In this document: positions 47,369 through 57,034 of the stretch, one piece after another
Layout of the letters: the number at the start of each line of letters is the position of its first letter
Numbering within the stretch: position 1 is the first letter of the stretch
From: Ilex aquifolium
Lineage: Eukaryota; Streptophyta; Magnoliopsida; Aquifoliales; Aquifoliaceae
NCBI GenBank assembly: GCA_951799425.1
Contig: OX637392.1
Location: 34,680,093 to 34,744,092, forward strand
Direction of reading: 5' to 3'
Length of the DNA stretch: 64,000 nucleotides
Translations under genes and position numbers: made by a program
Notes under the pieces: generated by a model
What the model was told of the DNA's origin: nothing
What the model saw: the letters and a program-made list of their open reading frames with translations, nothing else
Databases searched by the model: none

Positions 47369-47958
47369 TATAGTTCAACAAATAGCAACCAAGAAGCTGT
47401 TGGACCGCTGAACCGGGCTGGAAAACTGGGCTGAAGCACTGAACTGGACCGGCTGGAGCTCCTAGACCACTGAACCGGACCTCTAAAGCTGCTGGACCGC
47501 TGAACCGGGTTGGAACACTGAACCGGACCGGCTGGAGCTCCTGGACCACTGAACCGGACCGCTGAACCTGCTGAACCGCTGAACCGGTCTGGAAAACCGG
47601 ATTAGAACTGGACTTAAAATCCTTACCGGACCGCTGAACTAGACTTAAAATGATTTAAGAGTCGGGCTTGACCCGATTTGATCCAGACCCGACTCCACGG
47701 GTTGGATCCTTCTTCTTCGTTAATTAGGGTTCCAGGGGAGTCCTCTGGTCTTCGACGGCGCAAGGCAGCAACACACCACCATAGCACACCACCACAGCAC
47801 ACCACCACCACACTCAATCACCACAATCGATCGCGACTAGGGTTTCCTGGTCTTCGACTGCACCTCCACAACCACCACCACTGTAGCTCCGTCGATCAAC
47901 AGTATACAAACCACAAATAGGATTAATTTATTCATAACATATTTAGGATTAAATCATG
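47369..47958 (-). other. Leader of copia element H
   Basis: Non-coding 5' leader between primer site and gag. It includes imperfect repeats of CTGAACCGG and CTGGACCGC (47400-47640); open frames across these are by-products of the repeats. Confidence 0.6.
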
Positions 47959-47969
47959 CTCTGATACCA
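47959..47969 (-). promoter_or_regulatory. Primer binding site, initiator Met tRNA (copia H)
   Basis: Minus-strand TGGTATCAGAG directly adjoining the 5' LTR. Confidence 0.95.
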
Positions 47970-48141
47970 TGTTAAGTGTAGAAGATTAACATAATATATT
48001 GGAGAGGAACAGAGAGAGGTCAAAAACTTAACCTAGCTCTCATACATCACTTGTATTTATAGTTAACACACAATAATAAGAATTACACATACACCCTCTT
48101 ACTATTAACAATTTACACATACTACCCTAATATTCTTAACA
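47970..48141 (-). mobile_element. 5' LTR of copia element H
   Basis: 172 bp, pair of 30745-30916; followed by the ATAGT duplication. Confidence 0.95.
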
Positions 48142-48514
48142 ATAGTTACATGAATTATGAAAGGGTGTTAAAATCTTGAATTATAACCTTAGGGGTTGAA
48201 TTTTTGTGATAAGATTCGTGTATGGGTATAAACCATATAAAAGGGGAAATTTTTTTGGGGTGTAATTTAATAAGAGTTGAGACTTATGTGGCTCATGTGT
48301 TAAAGGGAGAAACTAAAGGGGACCTAAGTTCAACTAGGTCAGAACTTTCTTTAGCTTTCCTCTTAAACGTTATATATACTTAGGGTATATATGAGTATAT
48401 ATATGCATATGTGTGTGTTTATGCGAGTTCTAGGGAAAGGGAGAGATAGAGATAGAGAAGGAAGTGAAGAGACAGAGAGAGAAGACTATTGGTTGGGAGG
48501 GTCCGGAGGGAAGG

Positions 48515-51150
48515 TGTGACGACCCAAAATCCAGGGATCCGTTCTTAAGTCGTTGATTACCCATCAACCTGCGGAATACCCGTGGTTACCGTATAACCCG
48601 ATACCACGCCTTACACCCCACTCGCTAGGATCGTAACAAAATGAAATTCAGCAGAGTCGCCTTTGTACGAGAGCACTACCCAACACATAACCTATTCACA
48701 TATTATTCATATGACAATTTCAAGGTCCAAACCCCAAAGTATAGGCTTAAAATTTAACCATTTACATCATCCAAATAAAATAATTCAAGATGTGAAGGCT
48801 CAACCATGTTATAGATCAAATTTCAATTTTTGGGAATAGGTACTAGTACCTTGGGTAAGTGGTACCGGTACCGGAGCCATCTGGTTGCTAGGTACCAGTA
48901 CCTATAAGACGTGGTATCAGTACCTAGGCCCCCCTGATAGTATGGTACCGGTACCTGTGAGCCTAGGTACCGGTACCTATGAGCATAGGTACTGATACTT
49001 GAGCTCTGTGGAGGCTAGGTACCTGTGAGGTACCGGTACCTAGAGCTCAGATTTCCCCCAAACTCTCAAAAATCCAAATTTTAACCAAATGAATCATACA
49101 ACACCCATTTCATTCATTTGTTTTACAAAAGAATAATGTACCCTTTACATGCCTTTGCCAAAAATACAAACTTTATACATAATTTACACAAGACCAAATC
49201 AAAATTATACATGAGATTACAAAATGTAATTTAAGAGCCATAATCCAGCTCTGTTATCAACATAGGCCCAAGTGAGGGTTGTTCATTGGAGCAATCCAAC
49301 ACCTAAAATATATCCCTACAAAGGGTGAACCACAGTTAATAGGGTATCAACTAAGGAGGCTACTCCCCAACTTAGATGTATATGAAATGTCACATGTAAG
49401 TCATCAAATCAAGCACCCATTTGAATACATACGTTTCATAAATGAATGCTACTCACCCATGCCATGTCATGAGATGGAACTCAAGCAAGAAGTGCAAACC
49501 CGATCCCTACACCGGCTCCCATAACAGATGTCATGCCATGCGTATGCATCGGGGTATTCCAAGCCCCCGTCATTTATGTTAGACATCCAATGACCATTTT
49601 ATAAAATTTTGTGTCTTTCTTGGGGTAGGTATTTATGGACTTCCACCAATGGTCACCTAACCGACATGACATCTATGGACTTCCACCAACGGTTCTGCAT
49701 ACACCGACACACTTTATGGACTCAATATCAATGGGAGTGCGTATCCAAAATTACCGGGTCTCTTACCCGAGAGAATCTAGCCCTTCTTGCTAACCCCGAC
49801 ACGTTTATTCAATGAAAATCCGTGTGACTCAGTTAAACCTTGGCCTAACCTTCCCAAGCCCACGTATCTACCCACCGAGGATGGTGTTTGATAAAAAAAC
49901 ATGCACACACCAACACTCATGAATGCCCGCGAATGCGATACTACTCGTATATATGCGAATGTAATATGAAATTATATTTCATATCATCATGCAAATAAAT
50001 TGTTTAATTGCAATTTATATTATATGCTCATCATATCTCAAGGCATATAATGAACATATCTAATTCCACAAATATTTCCAAATTCCTCAAATGTCAATTA
50101 TATCATAAAGCATATATTAACATTTCACACTATCACTAAGCATGTTATAGCATTTTCAATTCAAATAACATACTTGGGTTCCTAAACATTTTAACATACA
50201 TTTAGTATACAACATTATGTAAACACATATCATTCCCAAACAACACATTATCCATGAAATTCATATCAAGCAATTTCATCTAACCCAAATCAAACAAAAA
50301 TTGTTTTTAACATATTCTCATACCCAATTTTCATATTTTAACAACACTAGGTATGTGTTATACATGAGAATTCATTTCTAACACACTACCCATTTCATAT
50401 TTCAACCCTAGGTTAGAAATAAACCTAGATAGGAAAGGAACCCTAAATCTTGTAGCATATACCCACGTAGAAGAAGCCCCAAAGACCCAAAATTAAGATT
50501 TTAAAGCTTTATCCTAAAACTCCCATCTTTCAAATTTTGGTGAAACTCACGATCGTTGGTATGATTTTGTAGGTCTCGTTGTGTAGAACAACTTTTATTC
50601 TTGGCCTGAAGTAATCCAACGGTTGGATCTTCGTAGATTAGAGGAGGAAGGTTGGATAATGTTGATATTTCTCTCTCTTCTCTCTCTCTCTCTCTCTCTT
50701 TTCCGAAAGTGTTTGGTTGAATAATGGGGAAGAATGTCTGATTTTCTTTTTTTTTTTTATGCTCCTCAAACACTTGGCCCTCGTTGCGCCACACGTCTCA
50801 CTTCGTTTGGTCTAATTTTATCCCCGAGTCAATTAAAATCTCATCCCGCATTAATTTTAGTGTATTTTTAGTGAACTAGCTTTAAATTATTTCTCAAGTT
50901 TTGCAAATAAAATTTGATCGCGTTTATTTTAGTAACGCAACACCTGTTCGCCTAAAACGCAAAAAATTTGATTATCTCAGAATTCGATGAAAATTGATTG
51001 GGTAGCTAGATTTCGCGAGAAAAATCCAATGGCGAGTTCCATTTTGTCATCCAAGTTCTAGAAAAACTCAAGTTTTTAACCCGTACTGTAATGATTAATT
51101 ACCAAATTGTCATCCAAGTTCTAGAATTTTTTTTTTTTTTTAATTTTACA
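48515..51150 (-). mobile_element. Solo LTR of gypsy family A (third copy), minus
   Basis: Minus-strand start TGTAAAATTAAAA at 51150 and end TTTTGGGTCGTCACA at 48515, flanked by the duplication GAAGG (48510-48514, 51151-51155). It shares with 8593-11232 the end region (CAACCTGCGG, TCAACC phrases), a middle part with repeated GACTTCCAC-type phrases, and the TCATCCAAGTTCTAGA phrase near its start. It holds the GGTACCGGTACC cluster at the place where 8593-11232 holds CTACCGGTAG. Confidence 0.85.
48848..49040. repeat. Cluster of GGTACCGGTACC palindromes
   Basis: Four perfect 12-bp palindromes start at 48861, 48944, 48966 and 49029, with decayed forms GGTACCAGTACC, GGTATCAGTACC and GGTACTGATAC. 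On the LTR's sense strand the lead-in is GAAATCTGAGCTC. Confidence 0.9.
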
Positions 51151-51536
51151 GAAGGAAACTAGGAGAAGGAAATTCATTCTTTCGGTTCAGAATCGGCATG
51201 GAACAAACTAATTTCTTTGGTTTCTTTGATTTTAAATAGAGTTTATTGAAGAATTGGAAGATAGTAACTCTTGTTGGTAAGAAAATTCAGTTAATAATCT
51301 TTTTTTTTTGGTTGTTTAAAAGCATAGAAAAAGGGTTGGGTGTTGGTGTAGATAAATCATGGCTATGGGCATGGTTTTGATTATGGTTTTGGTTTATGGA
51401 TTTTGCATGTTGGGTTTATAAAAGATATAAAATAGCATGTGTTTGAAGATTATAATTGATGATATTTATGTTAGAATTTGTGGGGTTGAAAGAGAAAGAT
51501 TTGGGAAGGAGATGAGATGAAGAAGGGTTTTGGTCA

Positions 51537-51735
51537 GACTTCTACCGATAGGAAGTGGTGTTCTACCTATTGAACGACATTCTTTAAGAAGTTCTACTGG
51601 TAGGAAGTGATATCCTACTGGTAGAACGATGTTCTGTGAGGATTTCTACGGGTAGGAAGTAATATTCTACTGATAGAATGGCCTTTTGTGAGGTGTTCTA
51701 CCTATAGAACGATATTCTGAAATGATTTCTACTGG
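51537..51735. repeat. Decayed CTACCGGTAG cluster in LTR D
   Basis: About eight copies within TTCTAC..GGAAGT: CTACCGATAG, CTACTGGTAG (twice), CTACGGGTAG, CTACTGATAG, CTACTGGTAA. None is perfect; most differ from CTACCGGTAG by C to T or G to A at the central CG. Confidence 0.7.
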
Positions 51736-52824
51736 TAAAAACATGGAATTTTCACCGTTGTGCTGTAACGACTATAACTCGTTGTCCATTCAACGTCAAA
51801 CCTTTTTATAAACGCTTTAATGGGTTTGAATCAATTATAGTTGATCTTATTTACCTACAAGCACATCATTTAACCTAAGGGTTGGGAATGACATCGGCTT
51901 AAGCTCGATTAATCACTTGTGCATGTGTAGCATAATATCATTTGTTTTAAATGGTATTTATGTAATTTTTTTACAATGTTTGTTAGGTGCGGAGACGACG
52001 GTGCCAACGTAGGATTCACCTAAGGTATCATAGAGAAAGTGAAGTTTGGTTGATATTAGACTTAAGGTGAGTGTATTGTCGCATATTGACTAAAAATGAG
52101 TTTGAATATTATAAGCTATATTTTTATATTTGATTACAACCCAATTATGTGTGGAAGTATGTTGTATTGTGTGATGATGTTTGATATTGAATTGAGGAAT
52201 TATGTGAAAACTGTACTTTAAACTGCCGAGACTAATGAACATAAGTAGTAGCGAAATAATAGTTAACCCTGGGCTTAGAAGGTAGTGATAAAATTGTCGA
52301 GACTGTTGGGCAGAAATAGCACTATGAGATTGCAGAGACTCTCGGACGGAAACTGGTAGCATTAATTACTAATGGTTGGTTGGATAATAATATTTAATCC
52401 TAATATGTGGAATGTGTTGTTATTATGTTGTGTTTGAGTGTTTTCTTTCTATATGTTGCAAATATATTCGCTGAGTGTGTGGTTTTGCTTACCCCACCAT
52501 AGTTGTTTGTTTCAGGAACATAGGAAATAGAAGGTGCTCCATTAGGCGGTCTAGTTTGACGTAGAGGAGTTGTTGTCTGGATGTACAAAATGATATGTAA
52601 CATAATTATGTAATTTTTTATTTTTTTATCTAGAATTTAAAGGGTATGGTACCCTAGTTTGTTGTAAAACTATGTTTTTTAAATATCGGTTTTAACGTTA
52701 TGGGAAAAGAGTTAATTTTAATACTACACAGATTAGTTACTTTGATTTAATTGTGGAGTAAAGGTTAATGGGTTTTTAATTACCCACACCTTATCCCTCT
52801 TTCGGGATCGAGATTGACAATTTT

Positions 52825-52836
52825 TGGTATCATAGC
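52825..52836 (+). promoter_or_regulatory. Degenerate primer binding site of element D
   Basis: TGGTATCATAGC, one change from TGGTATCAGAGC, 5 bp after the LTR end GATTGACA. Confidence 0.65.
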
Positions 52837-52989
52837 TAGAGTTTGATAAGTTTTGTAGACTTATCGAGTCTAGATGTCTTAGTGGACCGTTAGGGGTGTA
52901 TTTGTCACATTTGGTTAGATGGCATTTAAAAATTTATTGGGTAGAGTGATGTTGTATAATTGTTTGTTCACTTACCCTAATTACTTGAC

Positions 52990-54585
52990 ATAAATAATTA
53001 TGGATCTTGTGAATTAGGAAAATATAGAGGGGGAGGCTTCTTCTACTTTTGTTGTAGAGAAGGAAAAAAGGTTGTAGGTGCAGGTTGAGCATGGTGAGTA
53101 GGCAACTAAATTTTATGAACAACAGATAATGAGATTGGAATCTTGGAGTACATAGTATGAACAATTTAAAAAGCTTGATCCTCCAACTTTAACTAGATTA
53201 TCCAATGCTATTGAGGTAAAGAACTGATAGAGTAGGATGGAGAAGATACTTAAAGTTACAAGTGTTACTAAATAAGAAAAAGTGATCTTCACTACTTTTA
53301 AGCTTGTGTATGAGGCTTAGTATTGGTGGAAAGCTACCGAGCGTTTATTGAATATTCTGAAAGTTGGAGCAACACTTAAAGCTGTATTGTGGAAACAGTT
53401 TGTTTAAGCTTTAGATAAAAATTATTTTTCTCCAATTTATCAGTATGAGAAAGAAAATGAGTTTATACATCTTAGGGGAATATGTCGATCATTAAATAAG
53501 AGTACAAGTTCACATCATTATCCTAGTTCATTCCATCTATTGTGAGTAATGAGGAGGAAAAATGTAAAAGGTTTCAAATGTGATTGGATTTCAGCATTCA
53601 ATCTCGAATTTCCACACAAGAGGTGTAATGATATCTTGAACTGGTTAACAAGATGTTAATCGCATAAGGAGATGTCCGAGAAGAGAGGGGGGAATAGTGA
53701 GCAATCGAAGAGGAGTAGATTTGACTAGGGAAGACAGAGCACTTTTAGTGGATGATACCCAAGTCAGAGTGGGAAGAATTTTTCAGCATCAAAGAGTCCT
53801 TCCAAAGGTCAGCCAGGATAGTTTATGCAAGGTAGAGGATAAGGTTTTGTTAGTCAACAATCTTCCTCTCAAGGCAGGGGTAGTTCTAGTGGCCGTAGTG
53901 TAGAGAATGTGTGTTATAGATGTGTTAAGGGAAGAAATTTTTCCAAAGAATGCACATCAGCTCAGATAGATGTTCCACAAAGATGCTTTACTTGTGGGCA
54001 GCCATGTCATATGCAACGTGATTGTCCACAGTTTGCAATTGTTATGTCGTCGGTGGGTAGTGTAACTACTGGTGGTAGAGGTTCTGTGAGAGGTTCCCGA
54101 GGTAGGGGTGATTGTTCTTCGAGCAAGTCAGAGACTGGAGGAAGGGTGTTTGTGATGACACAACGTAATACGTAGGCGACACCAGAGGTGGTTATAGGTA
54201 TGCTTTGTCTGCACGAGTACTTATAGATTTTGGTGCTAGAATTCATTTATATCATTATCATTTGCCATGCATGTAGACCGATCCTCTACCTATTTAGATT
54301 GTGGGTAAGGTAGTGGCAGTGGAGACTGTTTATAGGAGTTATATTGTGCATGTGGGTGATAGGGAGTTATCAGTGGATTTGTTACCATTAGATATCTAGG
54401 ATTTTTATTTGATCTTGGGTATGGATTGGTTATCCTCATATCATGCTTCCACAGATTGCTTCCGTAAGGAAGTAGAATTTCGTGTTCCACTTTTACCCGT
54501 ATTTCAGTTTTATGGTGCTTGTGCTACAGCTTCTACGAATTTGATCTCTATACTTAAAGTTAGGAAGTTGTTAAGGAAGGGGTGT
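52990..54585 (+). pseudogene. Degenerate gypsy gag and protease (element D)
   Basis: Plus-strand reading in shifting frames. There are two zinc-knuckle remnants, CYRCVKGRNFSKEC (His replaced by Asn) and CFTCGQPCHMQRDC (53909-54035), then a protease site read as LIDFGARIHLYH where the family has an Asp-Ser/Thr-Gly triad, so the active site is lost. The linker SILKVRKLLRKGC at the end is typical of the protease-to-reverse-transcriptase region. It is cut by the family E LTR at 54586. Confidence 0.65.
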
Positions 54586-55882
54586 TGAGTGCGGAATATT
54601 ACACATTTAATAGCCTTAGTACATCCGTTTAAATTAATTTTTGTAATGAATTGTTGGAAATTGGCTTAAATCAGAGATTAATGGAGAATTGTTTGATTGC
54701 AGGTGATTGGATGGTAAATACAAGTGTTAATCACTTTGCAACGTGATCGGGGACAACAAACAAGAAAGGAATTCAAGACGAATGGCTTGGGACCTTGAAA
54801 TGTAAAAAATTCAGAGAAGGCAAGGGAGGTACCGGTACCCACATCACTAGGTACTAGTACCCGGTACCTTACGTATCGGTACCTTACGTATCGGTACTTG
54901 ACACTTCAACCTCAACCTTTTGAAATGACGAAATGAAGTAGGTACCGGTACCTTTGTCACTTGGTACCGGTAGCTGAGCTTATTGGAATTGGGGTACCAG
55001 TACGGTGTACCTTAGCTTTTCAAAAATTAAAGAAATGAAGGAGGTACTAGTACCCTCATCACTAGGTACCAGTACTTGAGCCTACTGCTTGACGAGGTAC
55101 CGGTAGCTCATCACTTGGTACCGGCACCCAAAGCCCAGAAATCCCAGATGTTTTTCTCCACGGCTCCACATGCTACAAGGGCCTATTTCCTTTTATCTAA
55201 TCACATTTTTGACCACTTCAACACTCCACCCCAGTCTACATTTAGCCTTTTGCATGAAATAGTAGAAGGGGGCAATGATGAGATGATAGGAGAGAGAATG
55301 GTTGGGAAAGGAATGAGGACATACTTTGGACTGAATTTGGAAGCCTTTTTGGATAACCTCTTCCCAAAGCAACTGAGCTCTGCACACACAATAGTTGAGA
55401 AAGGAGGATGGACGAAAATTATGCCTGATTTTGGACACATTATTAAGCTTTTAGAGAGAGAAGCTCAAAGGAAGAAAAATGTAGTTCTTAAGAGAGAAAG
55501 CTAGGGTTTTTGCTTTTCCTTCACCATTTTCATTATTGTAAGCTTCAATCTGCATGTAAACCTTCTTTCTAGTACATTAATCTCATTATTTCAAGTTGTA
55601 TTGAGTTTTGTTAGGGTTTGCTAGTTCTATTGCTTGTTTTGGGTATGAATGCTAGTTATTTTGTAGTTTAAACTTCTTCTTACATTATTGCAAGTTCATG
55701 TTTGATTTCATTATCATGTTTTTCTCTTTCATGTTTGTTCTTGCCTTTAATATGAATAGCTAAACCTTTAGTTGGCTAATCCAAGGGGGATTTCCTTTTT
55801 GGTATGTAGAATCGACTCTCTTTCATTCTTACTCGTAGTGTAAAGTGTTTGATTTGACTAGGTTGAGTGTGGATGAATGTGG
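54586..55882 (-). mobile_element. Athila-type LTR (family E), truncated, minus
   Basis: Outer end TGAGTGCGGAATATTACA at 54586. It matches 23341-24664 and 28073-29020 (GCTAATCCAAGG, TTTGACTAGGT phrases). It stops at about 55882 inside the LTR, where another LTR fragment begins. A 142-codon open frame at 55076-55504 runs across it but has no support. Confidence 0.6.
54828..55127. repeat. GGTACCGGTACC cluster in family E LTR
   Basis: Perfect copies at 54828 and 54941, with partial copies (GGTACCGGTAGC, GGTACCAGTAC, GGTACTAGTACC) to 55127. The sense-strand lead-in GGATTTCTGGGC is a weak match to AAATCTGGGC. The sibling LTR at 24228 has CTACCGGTAG here instead. Confidence 0.8.
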
Positions 55883-56171
55883 TTACTAGAAGTCTACTAT
55901 CTACTATCCAAATTGCAGATCAAATGGACATTAGGGTAAAAAGTTATGGTCCAAATACTAGGCAGTGTCTTAAGTCCTTCCTACCCAAATTTATCAAAAA
56001 TGTGTTTTCACTCCGGAATACTTCCAAACTTCTACAACATACCCTATTACCTTAACTAACATTTTATTTCTACTCGTACAATCTACGTAGTAAATGCTTA
56101 CATTATCACATATATTAGCATTCATAAGATAATTACGTTGCTATATAAAGATAAGAAAGTGAGGGTTCACA
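55883..56171 (-). mobile_element. Chromovirus 3' LTR fragment (element J), minus
   Basis: Minus-strand start TGTGAACCCTCACTTTC at 56171, matching the first third of LTR B (CATAACTTTTT, AGTATT.CGGAGT phrases). Truncated at 55883, so its palindrome slot is lost. Confidence 0.7.
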
Positions 56172-56186
56172 ATCCACCCCCCTTAA
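56172..56186 (-). promoter_or_regulatory. Polypurine tract of element J
   Basis: Minus-strand TTAAGGGGGGTGGAT before TGTGAACCC; the same sequence precedes the 3' LTR at 63185. Confidence 0.85.
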
Positions 56187-56212
56187 AGAAAGTTTCGTCC
56201 TCGAAACTTACC

Positions 56213-57034
56213 TTAAGTAGAGAACAATTGAGGGTACTTCTCTCGCATCTCTAGCTCTGATTCCCAGGTAGCTTCCTCCACCCCATGATGTTGCCACAAG
56301 ACTTTCACCAGTTGGATAACTTTATTGCGAAGCACCTTCTTCTTGGTATCAAGAATCTTCACCGGTTGTTCTTCATATGTTGCTCCATCTTGAACTTCAA
56401 TATCCTCTAAAGCCAAGACATGCGTTGGATCCGATTGACATTTTCTTAACATTGACACATGGAACACGTCATGTACCCCTGACAACTGGGCTGGTAATCG
56501 AAGTTGATATGCCACTTTGCCCACCGCTTTGATCACTTCAAATGGTCCGATGTACCTTGGAGCTAATTTTCCTTTCTTGCAAAATCTAAACACTCCCTTC
56601 TTGGGTGACACCTTAAGGAACACATAGTCCCCCTCTTGGAATTTCAATGGTCTTTTTCTTCTATCCGCATAGCTTTTTTGTCTACTTTGTGCCGTGCGTA
56701 GTCTTTCCCGGATGAGTTGAATTTTCTCCATAGTCTCCCGAACAATCTCTGGCCCAAACAAGCTACTTTCTCCAGCTTCTAACCAACAAGTCGGGGACCT
56801 ACAGGGTCTCCCATACAATGCCTCATAAGGTGTCATGCCAATGCTAGATTGAAAACTATTGTTATATGCAAATTCCAACAACGGTAAATGATCACTCCAA
56901 CTTCCCTTGAAGTCCAACACACAAGCACGTAACCTGTCCTCCAAAATTTGTATCACCCTCTCGGATTGGCCATCCGTTTGAGGATGAAAGGCAGTGCTGA
57001 AGTGCAACCCTATCCCCATAGCTCGTTGTAGACT
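56213..57034 (-). pseudogene. Chromovirus integrase C-terminal half and chromodomain (element J)
   Basis: Open frame from the integrase core (FHPQTDGQSERVIQ with the catalytic Glu) through WSDHLPLLEFAYNNSF, PYEALYGRPCRSPTCW, KLAPRYIGPFEVI (GPF module), LSGVHDVFHVSML and the chromodomain VIQLVKVLWQHHGVEEATWE, ending YPQLFST. No stops in this part, so it decayed late. Its 5' side is cut at 57034 by the insertion of the next chromovirus in opposite orientation; the first codons of the open frame belong to that LTR. Confidence 0.85.

Larger units (their letters stand above)
30745..48141 (-). mobile_element. Ty1/copia element H (minus), deletion derivative
   Basis: Two 172-bp LTRs (30745-30916, 47970-48141) differ by one base as read. 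They start TGTTAAG and end CTTAACA, and are flanked by the duplication ATAGT (30740-30744, 48142-48146). Internal length is only about 3.0 kb after removing the Athila insertion, because protease, integrase and the start of reverse transcriptase are deleted. Primer site and polypurine tract are intact. Confidence 0.95.
30643..54585 (+). mobile_element. Gypsy element D (plus), 5' part, interrupted by younger insertions
   Basis: Pieces: LTR start at about 30643 (TGTAAGACC) to 30739, LTR 48147-48509 with a TATAAAAGG box near 48236, LTR 51156-52819 ending GAGATTGACA. Then primer site 52825, gag/protease remnants 53000-54585. Joined, the LTR is about 2.1 kb. It is broken by the copia element (ATAGT) and the solo LTR 48515-51150 (GAAGG). 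The left end is approximate. Its 3' half is absent: the frame stops at the family E LTR at 54586. Confidence 0.6.

Noticed and set aside
47400-47930. Proline- or histidine-rich frames near the copia leader
   Set aside because: Produced by simple repeats (CTGAACCGG, CACCACCA) in non-coding leader.
55076-55504. 142-codon open frame
   Set aside because: Lies across a palindrome cluster in an LTR; the sister LTRs do not keep the frame and the protein shows no motif.
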